Of a stretch of DNA of 64,000 nt, positions 1 through 8,000 are shown one piece after another. A program made the translations under genes and the position numbers. Source of the DNA: Candidatus Latescibacterota bacterium (lineage in GTDB: Bacteria; Krumholzibacteriota; Krumholzibacteriia; LZORAL124-64-63); assembly GCA_030658975.1 (NCBI GenBank), contig JAUSBL010000029.1, positions 1-64,000 on the forward strand, written 5' to 3'. Every line of letters begins with the position of its first letter. Within the stretch, counting starts at the first letter, position 1. The notes beneath the pieces are model-generated. The model made no database searches, had not been told where the DNA came from, and saw only the letters and a list, made by a program, of their open reading frames with translations.

Positions 1-251
1 AGAACCAGGCTCATGATCTGGGTCATGCGGGCGCGTGTCACCAGTGCCAAGCGTGCCAGCTCGGCGTAGTCGGCGACCTCCCCTTGCCGATGGAGGTCCG
101 CCATATGGATTGCCAGGGCCATCACGCGCGAGACACGCGGCACACTGCCCAGAGTCGGCGGGGCCGCCTTTACGCCTTCCTGCAGCACCTTCCTGCCGCG
201 CTTCATGCTCCGGAAATGGACTTCCTTCGTGATCTTCAGCGGCCGTGTCAT
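1..251 (-). CDS. HTH DNA-binding protein of recombinase cassette (partial, runs off left edge)
   Basis: Reading the minus strand from an ATG at 251 gives an open frame of 83 codons with no stop before the window ends. The C-terminal part seen, with DYAELARLALVTRARMTQIM near residues 60-80, has the spacing of a helix-turn-helix. Small HTH proteins of this type commonly follow DUF2924 and recombinase genes. The ATG overlaps the recombinase stop codon as ATGA (positions 251-248), and a GGAGGAG ribosome-binding site lies inside the end of the recombinase gene, so translation is probably coupled. Function is inferred as DNA binding within the cassette; its target is unknown. The C-terminus is missing. 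Confidence 0.75.
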   Translation of the reverse strand, partial: MTRPLKITKEVHFRSMKRGRKVLQEGVKAAPPTLGSVPRVSRVMALAIHMADLHRQGEVADYAELARLALVTRARMTQIMSLV

Positions 252-1807
252 GCGTTCTCCTCCGCGTACTCGCGCGACAGCATCTCGATACCTGCCGGGT
301 GGAAGGTCACCGCGACCGTCCCGTTGTCGCCGTCGTAGTCAACGCGCTGGACCAGCAGGCGGAGCACCCGCCCCTGCTCGCGCAGCGTGAGCGTCTCCCA
401 GACGGGATCGAAGGCAGCCATGGCGCGAGCGGCCTCTTTCTCGTCGATCAGGTCCCGCCCCAAGGTAACGAGCTCCTCCTTGATCTCAGCGAGGCGCTGC
501 TCCGCCCCCCGGATGCGATCCAACAGGTCAGCCATGCGGTCGGTGGCTGTGCCGCCCGACCCGATCGAACCCGCCAGGTCGCGCATCTGGGCGTTGTGGC
601 GCCCCAGTTCGCGCGCCAGACCCGTCTTCTCCGCTTCGAGCTCCTTAATCCGCGCCTTGGCCTCAGCCCGCGCTCCGCCCAACGTCTCGGCCAAGAGTGC
701 CGGATCGCTCCCGATGCCTCGCACTTGGTCGACCACGAACTTCTCGATCTCGCCGGCGGGGATCGACTTCGACGGGCAGTTGTGCCAGCCGCGCTTCTGG
801 GCGTTCGCGCAGACGTAGTACCGGTAGCGCCGGTCCTGCTTGGTGGTGTGCGTCGGCACCATGGCGCAGTTGCACGGCACGCAGTTGATCAGGCCCTTCA
901 GAATCGCACCGAACTGGTTGCGGACGTGCTTGCCGCCGGTGGCCCCGTTGCGCCCCAGGATCTGCCTGACGCGGCGGAACGTCTCGTCGTCCACGATCGC
1001 CGGTTGCTCGCCGTCGTGAATCTCGTCCTTGTAGGTCAGGTGGCCGGTGTAAAGGACGTTGGTCAACATGCTGTAGAGACTGTGCTTGTTGAAGGGCGAC
1101 CCGCCGGATTCGCGGCCCTTCCTGGTGGTCCACTGCTTATTGGTCCACCCCCGCGCGTCGAGGTCCGCTATGGTGGCGATGAGCGACTCGCGCTCCAGGT
1201 AGATCTCGTAGATCGCCCGAACGCGCGCAGCCTCAGCCTCATTGACCAGCAGCCGGCCGCCCCGGGGATCGACATCGAAGCCGAGGATCGGCCGCCCGCC
1301 CGACCACTTCCCCTTGCGGCGTGCCGCGGCTATTTTGTCGCGGGTCCGCTCCGAGATGATCTCCCGCTCGAACTGCGCGAACGACAGCAGGATGTTCAGG
1401 GTCAGCCGACCCATGGAGCTGGTCGTGTTGAACTGCTGGGTCACCGAGACAAAGGAGACCCCCCGCTTTTCGAGGGCCTCCATGATCCGGGTGAAGTCCA
1501 GGAGGCTGCGCGACATCCGGTCGACCTTGTAGACCACGACGCAGTCCACGCGACCGTCATCGATGTCCGCCATCAGGCGCTTGAGCGCCGGGCGCTCCAT
1601 GTTGCCGCCCGTGTAACCGCCGTCGTCGTACCGGTCGGGCAGGCAGCCCCACCCCTCGCCCTTCTGGCTGGCGATACAGGCTTCGCCCGCCTCGCGCTGG
1701 GCATCGAGGCTGTTGAACTCCTGTTCGAGCCCTTCCTCGGTGCTCTTGCGCGTGTAAATGGCGCAGCGAACCGCCGGGGTGTCCGCCATCCTACCGGCCA
1801 TCGGCAC
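248..1807 (-). CDS. Large serine recombinase (resolvase/invertase family)
   Basis: A 519-residue large serine recombinase that would cut and rejoin DNA at attachment sites through a serine-DNA intermediate. The N-terminal resolvase domain (about 14-165) carries the catalytic serine in IYTRKSTEEG (Ser22) and the VYKVDRMSRS motif. A recombinase domain follows (about 185-300), then a zinc-ribbon-like stretch with paired cysteines (INCVPCNC and YYVCANAQKRGWHNC), then a predicted coiled coil (about 385-460). Length and domain order fit the phage-integrase/transposon group. The start overlaps the end of the upstream DUF2924 gene by 17 bp; Met7 (1789) is an alternative start. The next gene is coupled through an ATGA overlap. 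Known for the family: integration or excision of mobile DNA. No attachment sites could be identified. Confidence 0.93.
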   Translation of the reverse strand: MPMAGRMADTPAVRCAIYTRKSTEEGLEQEFNSLDAQREAGEACIASQKGEGWGCLPDRYDDGGYTGGNMERPALKRLMADIDDGRVDCVVVYKVDRMSRSLLDFTRIMEALEKRGVSFVSVTQQFNTTSSMGRLTLNILLSFAQFEREIISERTRDKIAAARRKGKWSGGRPILGFDVDPRGGRLLVNEAEAARVRAIYEIYLERESLIATIADLDARGWTNKQWTTRKGRESGGSPFNKHSLYSMLTNVLYTGHLTYKDEIHDGEQPAIVDDETFRRVRQILGRNGATGGKHVRNQFGAILKGLINCVPCNCAMVPTHTTKQDRRYRYYVCANAQKRGWHNCPSKSIPAGEIEKFVVDQVRGIGSDPALLAETLGGARAEAKARIKELEAEKTGLARELGRHNAQMRDLAGSIGSGGTATDRMADLLDRIRGAEQRLAEIKEELVTLGRDLIDEKEAARAMAAFDPVWETLTLREQGRVLRLLVQRVDYDGDNGTVAVTFHPAGIEMLSREYAEENA

Positions 1808-2291
1808 ACCCCGTTTCGCACAACTTGAAGAAATTGAATCCGTTCCAGTGCGTCCCGGTGACTTGCTTCGCCACGGCGCTCAAGGTCCGGTAGATGTCGC
1901 CCTCGTACTCGAACCCCTTTGGCAGGACCCGCACCTCGATGGTCTGGTCCTTGTAGCGGCGGGTGATGATCGCCCCGGGCATGGGCAGGCGGTCGTCCTT
2001 GGGGAATTCGATGGGCGCGGTGGTCGTCTCGCCACCGGGTGCCACTGGTCGCGGCCTCGGTGCGGTCATGCGCACGTCCGATTCGGCCGCCAGTTCCCGG
2101 GCCCGTAGCCGCGCGCGCTCGGACAAGCCGCCCTCCTGGTTGACCTGCAAGCGCCAGACGATCCGGCGGATCAAGAACTCCTTGTGCCGGGATGTCGTGG
2201 TCTCGCCGAAGGCCACGGCGTACTTTCGCCGTAGTTCCGGTACCGTCATACGCTTCAGCGCGGTGATTTCCTTCCCGATGTTCAGCGCCAT
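1791..2291 (-). CDS. DUF2924 family protein
   Basis: A 166-residue protein recognisable as DUF2924 from its position and sequence: an N-terminal LRRKYAVAFGE and RRIVWRLQVNQEGGLSERAR region (about 20-65) and a C-terminal beta-rich region with GAIITRRYKDQTIEVRVLP and FEYEGDIYRTLSAVAKQVTG. DUF2924 proteins usually sit directly upstream of large serine recombinases and are thought to help recombination or bind DNA, but their biochemical function is not established. A strong GAGGAGAT ribosome-binding site precedes the ATG. It overlaps the recombinase start by 17 bp and follows the small upstream ORF after 13 bp, so all four genes look like one transcription unit. Confidence 0.88.
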   Translation of the reverse strand: MALNIGKEITALKRMTVPELRRKYAVAFGETTTSRHKEFLIRRIVWRLQVNQEGGLSERARLRARELAAESDVRMTAPRPRPVAPGGETTTAPIEFPKDDRLPMPGAIITRRYKDQTIEVRVLPKGFEYEGDIYRTLSAVAKQVTGTHWNGFNFFKLCETGCADGR

Positions 2292-2304
2292 GGTGCATCT
2301 CCTC

Positions 2305-2517
2305 TCATGTTCTCGGCTCGGTTAACCAGGACACATGAGGGTCGCCGGGCGCAGACACATCAAGGGCTTTCTGGGCAGTGGGATCGGGTGCGGAATCGCA
2401 TGCTTCCGGCGGGTTCGTAGATGCGGCGCGAAGGCGCAGCAGGCCGCAGCCGAGGATGGTGGCGACCTCTTGGCGGCGCTGCGTGGGGGTCAGATTGTCA
2501 GGGGTCGAATGGTGCAT
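2305..2517 (-). CDS. Small cassette protein upstream of DUF2924
   Basis: A 70-residue ORF starting MHHSTPDNLTPTQRRQEVA, followed by a TILGCGLLRLRAAS helix-like stretch. Similar short ORFs with an LTPxxRxxEVAxILAxGLLRLR pattern are often found just before DUF2924-recombinase pairs, which is why I treat it as real; the function is unknown. I chose the ATG at 2517 over an upstream frame start at 2541 because a GGAG element lies 8 nt before it and because similarity begins there. The ribosome-binding site and the first base of the start codon lie inside the arm of a 17-bp inverted repeat, which suggests control of translation. The C-terminal third is low complexity. Confidence 0.55.
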   Translation of the reverse strand: MHHSTPDNLTPTQRRQEVATILGCGLLRLRAASTNPPEACDSAPDPTAQKALDVSAPGDPHVSWLTEPRT

Positions 2518-2574
2518 GGGTCGTCTCCGGGTATCGGTCACACCTCTGGTGTATACCTACCCGGGGACGACCCA
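2517..2574 (-). promoter_or_regulatory. 17-bp inverted repeat hiding the cassette's first RBS
   Basis: Positions 2517-2533 (TGGGTCGTCTCCGGGTA) and 2558-2574 (TACCCGGGGACGACCCA) are reverse complements with one mismatch. A second small inverted repeat (ACACC-TCT-GGTGT, 2540-2552) sits in the loop. In minus-strand RNA the stem would hold the GGAG ribosome-binding site and the A of the start codon of the first cassette gene. As DNA the same palindrome could be an operator or recombination site, so its role is an inference. Confidence 0.6.
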
Positions 2575-2609
2575 ATGTGTCGAAAGCAGTGAGAGAAGCT
2601 GCCCGCAGC

Positions 2610-3353
2610 TCAGCGTGTCGCCTTCATAATCCGCTGTCGGTCCTCTTTGGTGAACTTCTCGATAGCGTACCGAACCGACGTGCGCGGAATCTCTGGACCA
2701 TGCTTCAGCAGAAACTCCTCCAGACGCTTGGGGTCCTGCTTCCCAGCTTCACGCAACAACCAGCCGGTGGCCTTGTGCATGAGATCCTCTTCGTCCGCCA
2801 TGACTAGCCGAGCAATGCGGTAGGCCGTGGCCAGATACTTCTTCTTCTGGCTGACCAGCGGCACGAATGCCACGACCACACCACGCCGCAGCCAGAGGTT
2901 GGTTGAGTCCGTCCAGGTGACCACTTCCGGAATCAGGTCCGGATACCGGTCCAGCAGCGGCGCGAGCACGGACGGTGCCAGATTGTCCACCAGTCCCCAA
3001 TTGCCGCAGTATTCCTCCAACCACAGGCGGATGTCGGAGAGCAGATCCTGGTCCGCCGTCGTGACAAAATGGGCAACGACCTGAAAACCCAAGCCGCGAG
3101 CATCCATATTCGGGTCGTCCAACATCGCCTTGCAAAACACAACCGCATCAGCCGGGCCCCAAGTATCACGGACGCTAGCGATGAGGTCGGCCTGGTATTT
3201 CCTCAGTTCCTTGTAGTCGACACCGTACAGATCCACAGGTTCCTTGAAATAACGCTGGTAGGAGGCCGCGTTTTCGGCGTCAGCGTGCTCGCGCAGGAAG
3301 GAAAGGGCCTCTCGAGCAGCTGTGCTGGAATCGGGAATCTTGGCCGGCATCAT
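2610..3353 (-). CDS. AlkD-like DNA alkylation repair protein
   Basis: A 247-residue all-helical protein of the DNA alkylation repair (AlkD, HEAT-like repeat) family, whose known members are DNA glycosylases removing alkylated purines such as 3- and 7-methylpurines. The family signature is visible: W119-G-L-V-D123 in EEYCGNWGLVDNLAP and NLWLRR (Arg156/157), matching the Trp-Asp-Arg set used in AlkD. Length is normal for the family. Its start overlaps the stop of the upstream sigma factor as ATGA (3353-3350), indicating translational coupling and a shared mRNA. Met4-free alternatives are few; a second ATG follows immediately. Base composition looks less GC-rich than the surrounding core genes, suggesting transfer together with the sigma factor. 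Confidence 0.88.
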   Translation of the reverse strand: MMPAKIPDSSTAAREALSFLREHADAENAASYQRYFKEPVDLYGVDYKELRKYQADLIASVRDTWGPADAVVFCKAMLDDPNMDARGLGFQVVAHFVTTADQDLLSDIRLWLEEYCGNWGLVDNLAPSVLAPLLDRYPDLIPEVVTWTDSTNLWLRRGVVVAFVPLVSQKKKYLATAYRIARLVMADEEDLMHKATGWLLREAGKQDPKRLEEFLLKHGPEIPRTSVRYAIEKFTKEDRQRIMKATR

Positions 3354-4264
3354 CTCGCCCCCTCGTCACGAGTATCTAGCTCGAATATCTCACGAAAAGG
3401 TCGGCCAGCTATGGTTTCACGCAACCACGCCACCGCGTCTGGAGAGTCGTAGAAGGGGTGCTCACGGAGCAACTTGGAAAAATCGTCGTAGATCTCCGTG
3501 TCAAACCGTTCCATTCGTTGTCCCACCAGATCACGCAGCCTCGGTCCCTGCTCCTGGCGAAACGAGAGGCGGTCGGACGATAATGCCCCCGATTCGATGA
3601 AAGTCTGCACCTTCTTACGACAGTGGCATGGGGCATCCGGATTGAACAGGCTACAGTTGCCGCCCATGTACTCTTTCAGTTTGCGTCGAGCGCGAGATAG
3701 AATCTGGCGAAAGGTGTCGCTGGACACGTCCAGGATCTCTGAACCGACCTCATCGTTGACGCCGAATCCGACGGCCAATATGAAAACGACACGGGACCGG
3801 CGATCCAGACACAGCAACGTGCCCATCACGCAACTGATGGCCAAGTCCTGGGCGACCATCTCCGTCTCGGGGGAGTCGTCCGGCTCTCGGTCGGGCACCT
3901 GAGCCACGAAAGAGTAGTAGCTTTCCAAATCGGTAATGTGCGCTTCTAAACCGCGCGCCTTCATGTTGATCACATGGTTCGTGACGATCCGGTAGAGCCA
4001 AGTGCGAAAGGCCGCCTTCTCCGAGTCGTAAGTCGCCAGTTTGGTGATGATCTTGACCAGGACTTCTTGGGTCACATCTTCGGCCTCTTCGCGCACCATG
4101 ACCATGCGGAACGCAAGATTGTAGATCCAGGGTTGATGTCGAATGATGAGGTCTTCAAGAGCCTGGTGGCCACCGGCTGCAGCCTCGATGACGAGTTTAC
4201 GATCTGCCTCACCAGCGACATCTGCAGCGGCAAAAGGATTGATCTGGTGCGTGTAATCGGGCAT
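3350..4264 (-). CDS. ECF-type RNA polymerase sigma factor with Cys-containing C-terminal extension
   Basis: A 304-residue sigma-70 family protein. Region 2 spans about 45-100 (YNLAFRMVMVREEAEDVTQE, then FRTWLYRIVTNHVINM) and region 4 about 140-195 (SSDTFRQILSRARRKLKEYM). Classical ECF factors are about 180-200 residues; here roughly 100 further residues follow, opening with a cysteine motif C204-SLFNPDAP-C213-H-C215-RKK. Such Cys/His clusters can bind zinc or sense redox state; that is an inference. No anti-sigma factor gene is adjacent, so the C-terminal extension may itself control activity. A GGAAGGAC ribosome-binding site precedes the ATG. The stop overlaps the start of the AlkD-like gene by 4 bp, implying that the regulon includes alkylation repair. 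Confidence 0.9.
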   Translation of the reverse strand: MPDYTHQINPFAAADVAGEADRKLVIEAAAGGHQALEDLIIRHQPWIYNLAFRMVMVREEAEDVTQEVLVKIITKLATYDSEKAAFRTWLYRIVTNHVINMKARGLEAHITDLESYYSFVAQVPDREPDDSPETEMVAQDLAISCVMGTLLCLDRRSRVVFILAVGFGVNDEVGSEILDVSSDTFRQILSRARRKLKEYMGGNCSLFNPDAPCHCRKKVQTFIESGALSSDRLSFRQEQGPRLRDLVGQRMERFDTEIYDDFSKLLREHPFYDSPDAVAWLRETIAGRPFREIFELDTRDEGAR

Positions 4265-4304
4265 GGAGTCCTTCCTTCGGTTCGAATGGTACTGATTGTC
4301 GGAG

Positions 4305-4335
4305 ATGATACCCCGTCAGAATGTGTTTGTGACAA
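4305..4335 (-). promoter_or_regulatory. Possible promoter of the sigma factor-AlkD operon
   Basis: On the minus strand TTGTCA (4335-4330) and TATCAT (4310-4305) are separated by 19 bp, about 40 nt before the sigma factor ATG. The spacer is longer than ideal and an autoregulated ECF-type promoter is equally possible, so this is tentative. Confidence 0.35.
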
Positions 4336-4571
4336 CACCGAACCAGAAATCTCTCTCCACCGGCAGTTACGATCGGCCCGCAAAGGTATCGTCGGCGCTA
4401 ATTCCGAGGGGGTTGTGAAACAGAGATTCCGAGAGTTTTTCTACCACCGACCGGGGTCCGATCGTGAACCCCGACTGTTCCCACCGACCCCCAAACTCTC
4501 GCCCACGAACCAGAGAATCCGGCCCCACCCACCAGAACCGCGCAATCCGTTGCCATTATTGGGAATAAGCG

Positions 4572-4598
4572 AAAAGCCCGAGAGCTCTCGCCCCGGGC
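4572..4598 (-). terminator. Possible terminator after tRNA-Asn
   Basis: Minus-strand reading gives GCCCG, a loop containing the palindrome CGAGAGCTCTCG, then CGGGC followed by TTTT. It lies about 45 nt beyond the CCA end of the tRNA. The stem can form in more than one register. Confidence 0.45.
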
Positions 4599-4643
4599 CA
4601 CGCCGCTAACCGGATGGTAGGTCGAATTCCGTTAGAAAAGGAT

Positions 4644-4718
4644 TGGCTCCCCGGGTAGGGCTCGAACCTACAACCCTGCGGTTAACAGCCGCATGCTCTA
4701 CCATTGAGCTACCGAGGA
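4644..4718 (-). tRNA. tRNA-Asn (anticodon GTT)
   Basis: The minus strand folds as a complete tRNA cloverleaf: acceptor TCCTCGG pairs with CCGGGGA (one T-G wobble), D-arm GCTC...GAGC, anticodon stem TGCGG/CCGCA with loop CTGTTAA giving anticodon GTT, and T-arm GTAGG-TTCGAGC-CCTAC. The discriminator base is G and the CCA end is encoded in the DNA (4646-4644). No intron or mismatch is apparent. A strong promoter lies about 60 bp upstream. Confidence 0.95.
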
Positions 4719-5043
4719 ACCAGAACTCGTTGCGCCCGCGCCAGGAATGAATCCCGGCGTCCCGGCGGAATCGGTACGATAGCCGATCCCCCCCAACCTG
4801 TCAAGATATCGGCCCTTCCGGCACCCGCTTGAGTCCCCTGGCCCCCAGTCCAGCCCCTTGAAAACTCCCGCCGGACAGAGTAGCCTTGTTGAACTCGGGA
4901 TTTCGTCAGCTCCCCCGCCACCTCCCGGGTCATTCGGACGGCGCCGCCGGCGGCGCCACGACCTGTATCCGACAGGATTCCATCACCATAGCCATCACTG
5001 AGTGCTCCACAACCCGAGATCCGAGCCTAGGGGGAGTTCCGAA
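4719..5043. other. Intergenic region between tRNA-Asn and the secreted HExxH protein
   Basis: About 325 bp separating divergently transcribed features. It carries the minus-strand tRNA promoter (4776-4804) and, just before 5044, an AGGGGG ribosome-binding site for the plus-strand gene. A 74-codon minus-strand frame here lacks any supporting signal. No convincing promoter for the plus-strand gene was seen. Confidence 0.6.
4776..4804 (-). promoter_or_regulatory. Promoter of tRNA-Asn
   Basis: On the minus strand TTGACA (4804-4799), a 17-bp spacer, and TATCGT (4781-4776) match a sigma-70 promoter closely, followed by a GC-rich discriminator. Predicted transcription begins near 4769, giving a leader of about 50 nt before the mature tRNA. 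Confidence 0.7.
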
Positions 5044-8000
5044 ATGCACCGTCACCCGCAGAGCCGCGCGCATTCGCGCGCCGCTTGGTTCGCCGCGCTG
5101 TCGATCATGCTGCTGTCCGGCGCCGCCTTCGCCCAGGAACACACCCCCGACGCCACCACGTCGCTGCTGCTGCACTTCAACAGCTCGGCCAGCGGCGCCG
5201 CCGGAGAGACGCCGACCCAGGCCACCGGCCTCACATACGCCGCGGGCAAGTTCGGCAATGGAGTGAACCTGCTGTCCGGCAGCCGCCTCGCCTACAACGC
5301 GGCCGCGAACCTCGCCGCCGCCCAGGGCTCCCTCGAGTTCTGGCTGCGCCCGAACTGGAACGGCGACGACAACCAGGACCGCAACGTGCTCGCCTGGGGC
5401 ACCTGGGGCGGCCTCCTGATCTGCAAGGACGGCGGCAACTTCCTGCGCATCATCGTCAACCGCTGGGGGCCCGACGGCACGTCGGAGCGCGGGGCCGGCT
5501 TCTCGGTCGCCTCCGAGTGGCTCGCCGGCGACTGGCACCACTGTGCCTTCACCTGGAGCGCGACGCAGGTCCAGGTCTTCATCGACGGCGAGCTGCGCGC
5601 CCAGGAGCCGGTGGGCTTCGCGCTGCCGGCCATCGGCGCCGCCACCTTCCAGGTCGGCGGCGAGGGCGCGGCCGGTCCCCTGGACGGCCGACTCGATGAA
5701 CTGCGGATCAGCAGCACCGTGCGCACCGCCGACGAGATCCTCGAGAGCTACGCGCGCGGCCTCTCCTTCGCCTCGCTCGCCGTCGCGCCCGACCCGATGC
5801 AGGTCGCCGTGGGCTGGACGGTCACGCCCGCCGTCACCGCAACCGCGACCAGCGGCCCCGTCCTGCAGGTGCCGCCGGCGGCCTGCAGTTGGACGGTCAA
5901 CGACACGACCGTCGCCAAGGTCGACGCCCAGGGACGCATTCTCGGCCGCCGCACCGGCGCCACCAACGCCGTCGCCTCCTGGCACGGCGTCGTGGACGCC
6001 GTGGCGATCAACGTCCAGGCCGCGCTGCCCGCCCCCGCGAACCCGCGCGCCGTCGGCTTCCGCACCACAGCGCGCGTGGACTGGGACCCGGTCGTCGCCA
6101 CCGCCCTGGCCGGCTACGAGATCGAGCGGCGGCCCGCCGGCGGCACCTTCGCCGTGGTCAAGCGCGTGCTCGCCCGCACGTCATTCACCGACGGCGGACT
6201 GACGCCGGGACAGGCTTACGAGTACCGCGTCGTCGGCATCGACGCCTTCGGTTCGCGGATCACCGCGCTTTCGTCGGGCTGCGCCGCGACCACGCAGACC
6301 GCCGCGACGGGACTCTCGCGGCACAAGAACCTGGAACTGCTCGTCGCGTTCTACACCGAAGGCTACTCCGCCAACGACATCAACCGGATGACCCAGGGGA
6401 TCCACAAGGCGATCGAGTTCTACTGGCGCACCACCGAGGGCAACCTGAACTTCGACCCGACCTTCCTCTACATCGACGCGCCCCTGCCCGCCGACATCTG
6501 GGGTCCCGAGGTCGAGGCCGACCTGCGGGCGCGCGGCGTCCGCGACGGCCAGTACGACGTCGCCTACCTGATGGGCCTGGACCTGGCCGGCTGCCTCGGC
6601 CCGTACCACGTCTTCGACAGCACGATCGCCGCACTGGGCACGGTCTGCAGCGTGCCCTACCCCGAGAACCTGGCCGCCGTCGACTACAGCGTCGCCTGGA
6701 CCTTCACCCACGAGATGCACCACGTACTCGAGCGCATGGACGACATCACCGGCGACGCCACGCCGGACGTCGTGTTCTGCCACTTCGCGTGGGACTACCC
6801 CGGCCTCTTCGGCGGCGAGGGCCGGCACCTGGACTGGGGCCCCCACTACAACGGCATCGCGGTGACGAACCGCCTGTACGGGGACTCCTGGCTGACCTTC
6901 CCCGCCCCCTACGACGGGGTCCTGGAGTGCCTGGACACCGACGGCGACGGTTTGCCCGACGCCGACGATCGCGTCGCCCGGGACGAGGCGGGCTTCGGCT
7001 CCAGCCCCGCACAGCCCGACACGGACTTCGACGGCCTCGGCGACCTCGCGGAGTACGCCCGCTACGACTTCCGCGGCACCGGGCCGACCGTCCCGGACAC
7101 CGACGGCGACGGCGTGCTGGACGGCGCCGATCCCGAGCCGCTCTACGACGTCGCGACGGTGCTGCCGCGGCTCGGCGCCGCGCCGGTGATCGACGGCGTC
7201 CTGGAGCCGTCCTGGCCGCCGTTCGCCACGGGCTACTACTACACGAGCGCCCCCGACCCCTTCACGCTCCTGACCTACGCGGGCTGGCGCGCCGACGGCC
7301 TCTACCTCGCCTTCGCGTCGTCGGTGCGGCTGCGCTTCCACGTCTCGGTCGACGGCAGCGGCGAGAACGGCCGCTGGGAGTCGCCCGTCCGCCACGCCGG
7401 CGGCGCGACCGACACCGACAACCCCGACAACCGGGTCAACCACATCGGCGACTTCTGGGGCGACGGCAACGACATCACCTTCGCCCACGGGCTGGCCGGC
7501 GTGTCGGTCTACGACCGCGGGCCGGTCGGCGGCGCCCAGATCGCCTCGACCTTCACCGGCGGCGTCTACCGCACCGAGGTCCTGATCCCGGCGACGCTGC
7601 CGCCCGGCGCGGGCTACACCTGGTACCCGGCCGGCGCCGGCACGCCCGTGGTGCAGGGCCTCACCCTCGAGCAGGGGCGCGTGCTCGGCCTGAATGTCAG
7701 CGTGGCGCCCGTGGTGGGCTCCGACACCTGGGAGTACTCCGCCGCCTGGTCCGGCCTCTTCGAAACGCATTCCTACGTCGACTTCACGCTGGCCGGCGCG
7801 GTCACCGGCGTGGACGACCCGCCGGCGACCGGTCTGCCCGCGCGCAATGCGCTGGCCGAGATCTTTCCGAATCCGTTCAACCCCAGCGTGACGGTGCGCT
7901 ATGATCTGGCCGTCGCCGGGCGCGTCCGCGTGTCGGTCCACGACCTGGCCGGCCGCGAGGTGGCCCGCCTGCTCGAGGGCGAGAAGCCCGCCGGCCGCCA

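Larger units (their letters stand above)
4265..4643. other. Intergenic region upstream of the sigma factor
   Basis: About 380 bp without a convincing gene; the short open frames here have no ribosome-binding site or family resemblance. It holds a possible minus-strand promoter near 4305-4335 and a GC-rich hairpin followed by T residues near 4572-4598 that could end the tRNA-Asn transcript. I see nothing else in it. Confidence 0.6.

Noticed and set aside
4644-4718. attL site in the tRNA-Asn 3' end
   Set aside because: No second copy of the tRNA 3' end was noticed near the recombinase cassette, and large serine recombinases usually do not use tRNA genes.
4709-4933. A 74-codon minus-strand frame over the tRNA promoter
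   Set aside because: It overlaps the tRNA and its promoter, lacks a ribosome-binding site and resembles no protein.
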